Source: PZPK01 sp963974595 (GTDB taxonomy: Bacteria > Pseudomonadota > Gammaproteobacteria > Pseudomonadales > Oleiphilaceae). From it: a DNA stretch of 6,296 nucleotides. The notes under the pieces were generated by a model. It made no database searches. It had not been told where the DNA came from and saw only the letters and a list, made by a program, of their open reading frames with translations. The DNA lies in the NCBI GenBank assembly GCA_963974595.1, contig CAXBDA010000113.1:1-6296 (forward strand), read 5' to 3'. A program made the translations under genes and the position numbers. Shown piece by piece: positions 1 through 6,083 of this stretch (its first letter is position 1; each line of letters opens with the position of its first letter).

Positions 1-47
1 GTATTTGATACTACTTGGTATTTGATACTACTTGGTATTTGATACTA
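1..47. repeat. 17-bp tandem repeat, 2.8 copies, cut by window edge
   Basis: The unit GTATTTGATACTACTTG occurs at 1-17 and 18-34 without any change, followed by a partial third copy (GTATTTGATACTA) at 35-47. Each unit contains the small dyad GTAT-TTG-ATAC, and the junctions form a second one (ATAC-TACTTG-GTAT). The array starts at the first base of the window, so it may be longer upstream. It lies just beyond the terminator hairpin of prfA, in non-coding DNA. Its function is unknown; a chance micro-duplication, a protein-binding array or a variable-number repeat are all possible. Confidence 0.9.
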
Positions 48-49
48 AA

Positions 50-86
50 CGTAAAACGCCAAGCTGAAAAGGCTTGGCGTTTTACG
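50..86 (-). terminator. Rho-independent terminator downstream of prfA, possibly bidirectional
   Basis: Bases 50-64 pair perfectly with 72-86, giving a 15-bp stem around a 7-base loop (TGAAAAG). The stem core GCCAAGC/GCTTGGC is GC-rich and is flanked by A4/T4 arms. Read on the minus strand it ends in GGCGTTTTACGTTTAG, a short U-rich tail 16 bases past the prfA stop codon. The A/T arms on both sides mean it could also stop transcripts arriving on the plus strand from outside the window. It indicates that prfA is the last gene of its transcript. Confidence 0.85.
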
Positions 87-101
87 GTCTATCCCTTGTC
101 G

Positions 102-1184
102 TTATTCAGATATCCTGAGTAACTGCTCTGCCTGATGTTCTCTTAACAAGGGTTGCAGAACCTGATCTAAATCCCCTTGCATCACTTCGGCTAATTTATA
201 CAGCGTTAAGTTAATACGGTGATCTGTCATACGCCCTTGGGGAAAATTGTAAGTACGAATTCTTTCTGAACGGTCACCACTGCCCACCAAACTCTTACGC
301 TGATCAGACTGTTCTTTATGTGCGGCATCTTGTTCTGCAGTTAATAATTTAGAATGAAGAAGCGACATCGCACGTGCTTTGTTTTTATGCTGTGAACGCT
401 CATCCTGACACTCTATCACCACACCTGTTGGCAGGTGAGTAATACGAATAGCCGAATCCGTTTTGTTGACGTGCTGACCACCCGCACCCGAAGCACGGAA
501 GGTATCAATTCTTAAATCATTTTTATTGATTTCAATTTCGTCTACCGAATCAATTTCTGGCATGACAGCCACTGTACAGGCAGAAGTATGAATACGGCCT
601 TGAGATTCAGTTTCGGGCACACGCTGGACTCGATGTGCACCTGACTCAAACTTTAGATTACCATAAACGTCCTGACCTTCAAGGCGCGCGATTATTTCTT
701 TGTAGCCGCCATGCTCACCCAGACTCTCACTGACAACTTCAACTTTCCAGCGTTTACGTTCGGCATAACGTGAATACATTCTGAATAAATCACCTGCAAA
801 AATAGCCGCTTCGTCACCACCTGTTCCGGCACGAACTTCTAAAAAGACATTATTCTTGTCATTTGGGTCTTTCGGTAACAGTAAGGTTTGTAGCTCACGC
901 TCTAACACCTCGAGATTTTCTCTTGCTTCCTTCCAAGCTTCTTCCGCCATTTCACGCATATCCAAGTCGCCATCACTCATTAGAACTTTGGCTTCTTCGA
1001 CATCTTCTTTAACTTGTTTATAGGCATCATAGGCTTTCACGAGCGATTCAAGATCAGAATATTCTTTGGAATACTCACGAAACTTATTTTGATCACCAAT
1101 AACGCTCGGATCACTCATCAAAGCAGCAAGCTCTTCGTAGCGCTCACACATGGTATCTAAACGAACTAATAAGGATTCTTTCAT
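102..1184 (-). CDS. prfA: Peptide chain release factor 1 (RF1)
   Basis: RF1 recognises UAA and UAG stop codons in the ribosomal A site and triggers hydrolysis of the peptidyl-tRNA. The protein has 360 residues, the same length as the E. coli protein, and aligns with it from end to end. The charged helical N-terminal domain covers about residues 1-100. The stop-codon recognition tripeptide of the PxT type is PET at 190-192, within RVPETESQGRIHTSACTVAVMPE, and excludes RF2, which carries SPF. The catalytic GGQ is at 235-237 within SGAGGQHVNKTDSAIR; its Gln237 is the known PrmC methylation site. The start is supported by the MKESLLVRLD N-terminus, which matches the family, although no good Shine-Dalgarno sequence precedes it. 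A possible -10 box (TAGAAT on the minus strand, 1226-1231) lies upstream without a clear -35. Neither hemA nor prmC flanks it; a terminator follows immediately. Confidence 0.98.
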   Translation of the reverse strand: MKESLLVRLDTMCERYEELAALMSDPSVIGDQNKFREYSKEYSDLESLVKAYDAYKQVKEDVEEAKVLMSDGDLDMREMAEEAWKEARENLEVLERELQTLLLPKDPNDKNNVFLEVRAGTGGDEAAIFAGDLFRMYSRYAERKRWKVEVVSESLGEHGGYKEIIARLEGQDVYGNLKFESGAHRVQRVPETESQGRIHTSACTVAVMPEIDSVDEIEINKNDLRIDTFRASGAGGQHVNKTDSAIRITHLPTGVVIECQDERSQHKNKARAMSLLHSKLLTAEQDAAHKEQSDQRKSLVGSGDRSERIRTYNFPQGRMTDHRINLTLYKLAEVMQGDLDQVLQPLLREHQAEQLLRISE

Positions 1185-1276
1185 TTATTTGGATTCTAAA
1201 AAAAGAGGGAATTTAAGTGCGCCGTATTCTATCACTGATAAGAGAGTCAGGCTATTATCTGTTCAGTGAGTGACCT

Positions 1277-2494
1277 TTAAGACTCAGGCCCAGCAATCAC
1301 ACCCGCATCATGCAAACGGCCAATTTCAGCACTACTCAAACCAACCACCTCTGAAAGGACTTCATCCGTTTGCTCGCCTAAGCGCGGCGCAGGTTTCGCA
1401 GGCTCACGCGCAAAAGCAGAGAAATCCCATGGCGCACCCGCTGCCATATAACTGCCGACACCCGCTTGATTGATCTGGCTGAACATAGGATTATCCAAAG
1501 AGCAGTCTGGATTAGTATCAAGCATTTGTTTTACGGTCTGATAACGGCTCCAGCATACGCCTTTCTGATTGAAGATAGCTTCAATGTCAGAATAAGGTCG
1601 TGATGATATAAAGGCAGAGAATACCGCTGAAATTTCTTCACGAGACTCGAAACGATCACCCTCTTTAGAAAAGTTTCTGCCTAATCGTTTTGCTAGGGCA
1701 TCCATCTTCTCAGATGAGTCTGTGGCTTCACATAATGATGCCCATTGACGCTTGGTTAAACCAATCACCATGACTCGTTCGCCATCAGATGTTAGAAAAT
1801 CACGCCCAAAGGCACCGAATAAATAGTTACCATAACGAGGACGATCTTCACCTAATTGCGCTTCTGCAATAAAGCCTAAATGCCCCATTACCGCCATGGC
1901 CGCATCGGCTAAAGCAATCTTGCTATGCTGACCTTCACCTGTTCGGAAACGATGGCGCTCCGCAGCAAGCAAACCTAAAGCGGCCATTTGACCCGTGACT
2001 AAGTCCCAAGCAGGTAAAACATGATTTGTAGGAGAGTGACTATCACTTGACCCCGTTAAAAATGGCAAGCCAATTGAGGGGTTCACGGTGTAATCAACCG
2101 CTGAGCCGCCATGGCGATCACCCTGAACTGTTAATTGAATTAAATCAGGACGAATAGCCGATAACTCCTCATAAGACAACCAGCCTTTGGGCGGAAAGTT
2201 GGTGAGCAACATACCCGAGTCTTTGCCCGGTGCGGTAATGATCTGTTTAGCGAGTTCTGCGCCTTCTGGTGAGCGAAAGTTAATCGCGACCGAACGCTTT
2301 GATTTATTGAGACCGGCCCAGAACATACTCACATTGTCTTTAGTAACAGGCCAGCGACGATAATCCAAACCACCTCCAATGGCATCAATTCGAATAACAT
2401 CGGCACCGAGTTGCGCCAAGGTCATTCCACCTAGGGGTGCAGCAACAAATGCAGAGGCTTCAACCACTCGCATGCCTGATAAAATCGCGGTCAT
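1277..2494 (-). CDS. mct: Class III (CaiB/BaiF) CoA-transferase, probably 2-methylfumaryl-CoA isomerase (mesaconyl-CoA C1-C4 CoA transferase)
   Basis: This 405-residue protein has the full CaiB/BaiF (family III) architecture, including the opening LSGMRVVEASAFVAAPLGGMTLAQLGADVIRID. The expected catalytic aspartate is Asp164 in HVLPAWDLVTGQ, followed by the family pattern AERHRFRTGEGQ. Family III enzymes move CoA between carboxylates through an aspartyl-CoA anhydride and thioester. Several stretches (GGGLDYRRWPVT near 40-51, YTVNPSIGLPFLTG near 135-148, GNYLFGAFGRDF near 222-233, DNPMF near 334-338) match my recollection of Chloroflexus Mct. Mct shifts CoA within mesaconyl-CoA from C1 to C4 in the 3-hydroxypropionate bi-cycle. 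The family call is firm, the substrate less so. The start is supported by AAAGGA (2503-2508) 8 bases upstream. prfA follows 92 bp downstream in the same direction with no clear terminator between, so read-through is possible. No other gene of the bi-cycle is visible. Confidence 0.8.
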   Translation of the reverse strand: MTAILSGMRVVEASAFVAAPLGGMTLAQLGADVIRIDAIGGGLDYRRWPVTKDNVSMFWAGLNKSKRSVAINFRSPEGAELAKQIITAPGKDSGMLLTNFPPKGWLSYEELSAIRPDLIQLTVQGDRHGGSAVDYTVNPSIGLPFLTGSSDSHSPTNHVLPAWDLVTGQMAALGLLAAERHRFRTGEGQHSKIALADAAMAVMGHLGFIAEAQLGEDRPRYGNYLFGAFGRDFLTSDGERVMVIGLTKRQWASLCEATDSSEKMDALAKRLGRNFSKEGDRFESREEISAVFSAFISSRPYSDIEAIFNQKGVCWSRYQTVKQMLDTNPDCSLDNPMFSQINQAGVGSYMAAGAPWDFSAFAREPAKPAPRLGEQTDEVLSEVVGLSSAEIGRLHDAGVIAGPES

Positions 2495-2643
2495 AGTATC
2501 TATCCTTTAAAATCAATGTAGGTGTAATCCCAAGTTTTATGGACGCAAGAATAAACCAGGCTTCAGCTTAAATCTACCCAGCACTGAATGATAAGCCGAC
2601 TTCTTTAAGCAATATAAAAGAACTATTCAAAAAAAATATTTTA

Positions 2644-2673
2644 TGCGAATCTATTTGATTTAGCTCATTCGCA
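2644..2673. promoter_or_regulatory. Candidate operator: spaced inverted repeat TGCGAAT-N16-ATTCGCA
   Basis: TGCGAAT at 2644-2650 is the exact reverse complement of ATTCGCA at 2667-2673. The half-site centres are 23 bp apart, about two helical turns, as expected for a dimeric regulator bound to one face. The right arm covers the possible -35 box of the HD-GYP gene, so binding there could repress it. The dyad lies in the divergent region between mct and the HD-GYP gene and could affect both. The cognate regulator is unknown. Confidence 0.4.
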
Positions 2674-2695
2674 GAAATTAATTTTTGACTATACT
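2668..2695 (+). promoter_or_regulatory. Putative sigma-70 promoter of the HD-GYP/phaJ unit
   Basis: TTCGCA (2668-2673, 4 of 6 matches to TTGACA) is followed after 16 bp by TATACT (2690-2695, 5 of 6 matches to TATAAT). Transcription would start near 2702, giving a leader of about 28 bases before the ATG at 2730. An AT-rich stretch with the palindrome AAAATATTTT (2633-2642) lies upstream and could act as an UP-like element. The -10 match is good and the -35 only fair. Confidence 0.5.
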
Positions 2696-2729
2696 CTACA
2701 GTCCCTATTCACTAATTGATTACACGTTT

Positions 2730-3866
2730 ATGACGGATACCTATAGCCACGTCGACCCTTTACAAAAACTTGGCAGCAACGTAACGCTGGTTGAGAAATT
2801 AATGTTATTGCATGAGTTCCTGAAAGCTCAGCACCCGTTTATTGATCGCATTGCTATAGCGCTTTATGACAGCCCCACAGACGTATTGAAAACATTTATA
2901 TGGTCTGGTGAAGAAGATAGCCCTTTAACACATTATCAGTCAAAAATGACTAACTCACCCTCTTTAGTTGAAATTGCAGAGACGACCCAACCGCGTGTTG
3001 TGAATAACATGGATATATTTTCTGACGGGCAAAACAAACACACGCGTTTATTGAGTAAAAATCATTTTGGCTCAAGTTATACTTTCCCCATGTATCAGGA
3101 TGGTCATTTCTTTGGTTTTACATTCTTTAATTCTTTCGAAAAAAATGCTTTTCAGGAGGGTATTTTAAGTCAGTTAGATATGGCCGCGCATATTTTAGCC
3201 TTAATTGTGTCTCATGAGCATGATGTCATTGAAACACTTCAAGCAGCGATCAAAAGTGCGATGCATTTCACCCACCATAGAGATCCAGAAACCGCTAGCC
3301 ATATAGACAGAATGTCTCGTTTTTCAAAAATCATCGCTGAAGAGTTGGCCAGCAAGCATAACTTTACTGATGAGTTTGTTGAACATATCTTCTTATTTTC
3401 TCCGCTTCATGACATTGGCAAAATAAGCATTCCAGACAGTGTGTTGCTGAAACCCGGAAAACTGACTCCTGAAGAGTTTGAGGTAATGAAAGAGCATGCT
3501 CAACGTGGCCGAGAAATTATTGAGGCCTTGTTGGAGAATTTTAGTTTAGACAGTGTTAACCATATCGATATTCTAAAAAATATAGCGCAATGCCACCATG
3601 AAGCTTGCGATGGTTCTGGTTACCCTCAAGGGTTAACGAAAGAGCAAATTCCGATTGAAGCTAGAATTGTAGCTGTTGCAGATATTTTCGATGCCCTAAC
3701 CAGTACGCGCCCATATAAACAAGCATGGACAAATGAAAAAGCTTTTGAGACCGTTCAAGGTATGGCAGGCACTAAATTAGACGAAGAATGTGTCGCCGCC
3801 TTAATCAAAAACCGAAAAGAAGTTGAACTCATTCAAAAACAGTTTAAAGAAAATACTATTGGTTAA
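2730..3866 (+). CDS. GAF-like/HD-GYP protein, predicted cyclic di-GMP phosphodiesterase
   Basis: This is a soluble protein of 378 residues with no signal peptide or membrane segment. Residues about 15-165 look like a GAF-type sensory domain whose ligand cannot be read from sequence. Residues about 169-372 form an HD-GYP domain, which hydrolyses c-di-GMP to pGpG or GMP. All metal ligands known from active HD-GYP enzymes appear in place: Glu187, His191, His227-Asp228 (in LHDIGK), His256, His289-His290 and Asp318; GYP is 297-299 in DGSGYP. The presence of Glu187 suggests a trinuclear centre and true catalysis. About seven extra residues seem to lie between His256 and the HH pair. An in-frame TTG at 2685 would add 15 residues, but it lies upstream of the likely -10 box, so I chose ATG 2730. 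No clear Shine-Dalgarno precedes this ATG. phaJ follows 29 bp after the stop and is probably co-transcribed. Confidence 0.92.
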   Translation: MTDTYSHVDPLQKLGSNVTLVEKLMLLHEFLKAQHPFIDRIAIALYDSPTDVLKTFIWSGEEDSPLTHYQSKMTNSPSLVEIAETTQPRVVNNMDIFSDGQNKHTRLLSKNHFGSSYTFPMYQDGHFFGFTFFNSFEKNAFQEGILSQLDMAAHILALIVSHEHDVIETLQAAIKSAMHFTHHRDPETASHIDRMSRFSKIIAEELASKHNFTDEFVEHIFLFSPLHDIGKISIPDSVLLKPGKLTPEEFEVMKEHAQRGREIIEALLENFSLDSVNHIDILKNIAQCHHEACDGSGYPQGLTKEQIPIEARIVAVADIFDALTSTRPYKQAWTNEKAFETVQGMAGTKLDEECVAALIKNRKEVELIQKQFKENTIG

Positions 3867-3895
3867 GCCAGCATAACAATGACAAGGAGAAATAT

Positions 3896-4306
3896 ATGCC
3901 GACCCCCAAGTTAGGACAACAAGCCAGCATCACACGGTCTTTTTCAGAACAGGATGTGAAAGACTTTGCCCGTTTATCAGGCGACTTTAACCCTATTCAC
4001 ATAGATCCTAAATTTGCCAAAACAACGGTCTTTGGTCAACGTATTGTGCATGGTGTATTAGTTTCGAGTCTTTTCTCAAACCTTCTAGCTGAAAAAGTAC
4101 CCGGCAAAGGCAGTATTTATTTAGGCCAAACCTTTAAGTTCAAAAAACCTGTGTTCTTTGATCAAACTGTCACCGCTAAAGTCGATGTTATCAATGTGCG
4201 TGAAGACAAACCCATTGTCACCCTCAAAACAACTTGCACCAATGAGAAAGGTGAAGAAGTGATTAGTGGTGAAGCGGTGTTAATGTTTAATCCAGATATA
4301 GATTAA
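3896..4306 (+). CDS. phaJ: (R)-specific enoyl-CoA hydratase, MaoC-like hot-dog protein (PhaJ type)
   Basis: The 136-residue protein is a single hot-dog domain of the MaoC/PhaJ family. These homodimeric cytosolic enzymes hydrate trans-2-enoyl-CoA to (R)-3-hydroxyacyl-CoA, often linking fatty-acid beta-oxidation to polyhydroxyalkanoate synthesis. The hydratase-2 motif is intact at 28-37, SGDFNPIHID, with catalytic Asp30 and His35 in the family's spacing. IVHG (50-53), PGKGSIYLGQ (69-78) and REDKPI (102-107) closely match Aeromonas caviae PhaJ, as does the length. This favours short-chain (C4-C6) substrates, an inference from family resemblance. A strong AAGGAG (3884-3889), 6 bases before the ATG, fixes the start. 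It lies 29 bp after the HD-GYP gene. No PHA synthase or phasin gene is in the window, so a role in PHA metabolism is not shown. It is too short to be mesaconyl-C4-CoA hydratase (Meh), a much longer MaoC-type protein. Confidence 0.93.
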   Translation: MPTPKLGQQASITRSFSEQDVKDFARLSGDFNPIHIDPKFAKTTVFGQRIVHGVLVSSLFSNLLAEKVPGKGSIYLGQTFKFKKPVFFDQTVTAKVDVINVREDKPIVTLKTTCTNEKGEEVISGEAVLMFNPDID

Positions 4307-4353
4307 TGCTGCTAGACAGGCGCACTTATGGCTAAAATCCACGAAATCATGCA

Positions 4354-5364
4354 TTATTTTGTTACTGTGTTTTTTTTCAAAAATTTATAAAAAGAACTTA
4401 CATCTTTAAACCCTAAGGCTTCGGAAGAATGTTCATTTGAATAATGTATATGCACTTTTTGCAGTTTTGAGAGTATGGCCATTCTTTCTTTTAAGACCAA
4501 GGCAGTAAAGCTAGTCCCCTCTTCTTTCAATTTCCTATACAGTGTCGCTTTACTCATACGCAACATACGCAAGTGCGCATCTAAGTGACAATATGTCATT
4601 AAGTCTGTTCTTAAAAGACTTTCAACTTTTGCCTGAATTGTTACCAGCTCGGCTGCCTGAAAAGGGGCACTTTCAGAATTCTCAGCAATAATCTTCCGTA
4701 GATAAGGGTTTGAACTCTGAACGGTCTTATTCAATTCTGAATCGAACAGTTCAATAGCATTTTCATCTGCATTAAAGTGGACATTAGCGCCAAATATCGC
4801 AGTATAAAGATGGCTATACGCAGGCTTTTCAAAGACAAACTGAGCACGTTTTACATTCAATTTGGATGAAGTGAAATATTCTGCCCATGCAACCAAAGCC
4901 ACCATACTACGTTCGGTGGCCATAACAGGGTAGGTATAACTTGAACTAAACTTAAAACAAAGCTTAATATGTTGAGATTCGTGTTTGACAGACAAAAATT
5001 CAGCTTCATTCAACAAGGAAATATTGTCATGAAATACATCCAATGCCTGTTTTAATGTATCACAACAAGACAGCCAGCCTGCCAACAAGCCTTTAGCATT
5101 TACAGTAACAGATTGGCCGATATCAACACCTAAAGATGGTATTGATGAACAGCTGTTAGCTATTTCCCATAAAGATAAAAGATCCGTCTCAGGTAAGCGT
5201 TTTTCAATAATTGACAAACCTGAATGATGCGCCTTGAATACGCTTTCAAGGCCATGAGATATCACCTTAAGCGTAGTCTGATCGATCATATTTCTGGATA
5301 TCAGCTCATCAGCTAAGTCAACAACCGCTATCGCTGAGACGGTTGAGTTTTTTCTTACATGCAT
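4354..5364 (-). CDS. AraC-family transcriptional regulator with PF12625-type sensor domain; C-terminus may be shortened
   Basis: The 336-residue protein begins with the ligand-sensing domain found in OruR/ArgR-like AraC regulators, about residues 20-215. Typical elements are LGVDIGQSV...AKGLLAGWLSCCDTLKQALDVFHD (78-113) and FGANVHFNADENAIELFDSELNK (191-213). The DNA-binding part starts near 245. The first helix-turn-helix is clear (DAHLRMLRMSKATLYRKLKEEGTSF, 262-286). The second is degenerate: the usual small alternating pattern before LGF reads HSSEALGF, followed by DVSSFYKFLKKNTVTK and then the stop. The G-x-[ST]-P-x-x-[YF]-R tail of the family is absent, and a run of eight T (4370-4377; A on the coding strand) lies at this point. 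Whether it activates or represses, and its ligand, are unknown. The start ATG lacks a clear Shine-Dalgarno. It converges on phaJ with 47 bp between, where I see no terminator, and diverges from the lipoprotein gene. Confidence 0.88.
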   Translation of the reverse strand: MHVRKNSTVSAIAVVDLADELISRNMIDQTTLKVISHGLESVFKAHHSGLSIIEKRLPETDLLSLWEIANSCSSIPSLGVDIGQSVTVNAKGLLAGWLSCCDTLKQALDVFHDNISLLNEAEFLSVKHESQHIKLCFKFSSSYTYPVMATERSMVALVAWAEYFTSSKLNVKRAQFVFEKPAYSHLYTAIFGANVHFNADENAIELFDSELNKTVQSSNPYLRKIIAENSESAPFQAAELVTIQAKVESLLRTDLMTYCHLDAHLRMLRMSKATLYRKLKEEGTSFTALVLKERMAILSKLQKVHIHYSNEHSSEALGFKDVSSFYKFLKKNTVTK

Positions 5365-5457
5365 GTTTGTACCAAAAATTAATTAGAAGATTGCTTTTAC
5401 AGAACGGCAGTTAAGCTTAATATCTAAGTAAGATGTTGTGCTTATTTTTAAAATAAC

Positions 5458-5518
5458 ATTCAAACAAACTCAACTGCAAAGACCGTGGCACTTTTAGTTT
5501 TCAATGTTGGTTTGGAAT
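5458..5518. repeat. Gapped imperfect inverted repeat in the divergent AraC/lipoprotein region
   Basis: ATTCAAACAAAC (5458-5469) is nearly the reverse complement of GTTGGTTTGGAAT (5506-5518), with one one-base gap and one mismatch. Two shorter dyads lie nearby: TTAAGCTTAA (5411-5420) and TTATTTT-T-AAAATAA (5442-5456). All sit in the 215-bp region between the regulator start and the lipoprotein start, where a binding site for the adjacent regulator would be expected. AraC sites are usually direct repeats, and AT-rich DNA yields such dyads by chance, so this is tentative. Confidence 0.25.
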
Positions 5519-5567
5519 AGGCTGCGATGTTTCAGTACGCTTAAACTTTAATGTCAGACAATTGATC

Positions 5568-5572
5568 AAGGA
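5568..5572 (+). promoter_or_regulatory. Shine-Dalgarno that fixes the lipoprotein start
   Basis: AAGGA lies 7 bases before the ATG at 5580. It falls inside the longer reading frame that opens at TTG 5562, so it rules against that TTG and supports ATG 5580 as the start. Confidence 0.75.
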
Positions 5573-5579
5573 TATACTA

Positions 5580-6083
5580 ATGCAACAAAACGACAACAAA
5601 CTATCTAAGCGCGCAACACTATTACTGACAGGATTAGTCAGTACGGCGATTCTGCTATCGGCATGCGGCAGCAACCGGCCTACCGATATTGGCGTAACGA
5701 ATGGTAAACTACTACCCTGCCCCGAATCACCGAATTGCGTTAGCAGCCGCTCAAATAATCAAATTCATGCCATCAAAGCGATTCATTTTAAAAAGCCAAT
5801 TAACCAGGCAGAAGCAATTATAGCGGTAAAGGAAGCCTTATTAAGTTTGCCTAAAATTGAAATTATTACAGAAACTGAAACCTATTTGTATGCTGAAGCG
5901 ACAAGCAAAATTATGCGATTTGTCGATGACGTAGAGTTCTTGTTTCCGAATGAAGGCATGATCAAAGAAGTGCATGTACGTTCTGCGTCTCGATCAGGTT
6001 ATCGCGATTTTAATGTTAATCGAGAAAGAATTGAAAGTGTCCGCGCTCAGCTCATTGAGAAAGGTCTAGCTGTTCGAGAATAG
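5580..6083 (+). CDS. DUF1499-family lipoprotein
   Basis: The 167-residue protein starts with a lipoprotein signal peptide: basic residues at 8-11 (KLSKR), a hydrophobic stretch at about 12-26 and the lipobox LSAC, with the lipidated Cys29. The residues after Cys are Gly-Ser rather than Asp, which by the usual Lol rule favours outer-membrane sorting. The mature part carries the DUF1499 pattern: LLPCPESPNCVSS at 44-56, YLYAEATSKIMRFVDDVEFLF at 102-122 and VRSASRSGYRDFNVNRERIESVR at 133-155. The family has no established biochemical function that I know of. The Cys47/Cys53 pair and the DDVEF and RSASR blocks are the conserved parts. The start at ATG 5580 is chosen over TTG 5562 because of a well-placed AAGGA. 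It is transcribed away from the AraC-family gene across an AT-rich region, so that regulator could control it. I see no convincing promoter or terminator. Confidence 0.9.
   Translation: MQQNDNKLSKRATLLLTGLVSTAILLSACGSNRPTDIGVTNGKLLPCPESPNCVSSRSNNQIHAIKAIHFKKPINQAEAIIAVKEALLSLPKIEIITETETYLYAEATSKIMRFVDDVEFLFPNEGMIKEVHVRSASRSGYRDFNVNRERIESVRAQLIEKGLAVRE

Noticed and set aside
1..47. The 17-bp repeats as replication-origin iterons
   Set aside because: The unit length is in the iteron range, but the context is the chromosomal prfA gene and no replication initiator gene or DnaA box is seen.
1185..1276. Terminator or promoter between the CoA-transferase and prfA genes
   Set aside because: Only a weak interrupted dyad (CACTGATAA against TTATCTGTTCAGTG) and a lone TAGAAT are present. 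There is no T tract and no -35 at proper spacing, so neither is called as a feature.
1270..1473. 67-codon plus-strand open frame
   Set aside because: It lies almost wholly antisense to the 3' end of the CoA-transferase gene and has a low-complexity, His/Gln-rich composition typical of a shadow frame.
3896..4306. Mesaconyl-C4-CoA hydratase (Meh) partner for the Mct-like enzyme
   Set aside because: The protein is a single 136-residue hot-dog domain matching PhaJ. Meh is a much longer MaoC-type protein.
4307..4380. Terminator between phaJ and the convergent AraC-type gene using the T run at 4370-4377
   Set aside because: No GC-containing stem precedes the T run on the plus strand, so it does not form a rho-independent terminator.
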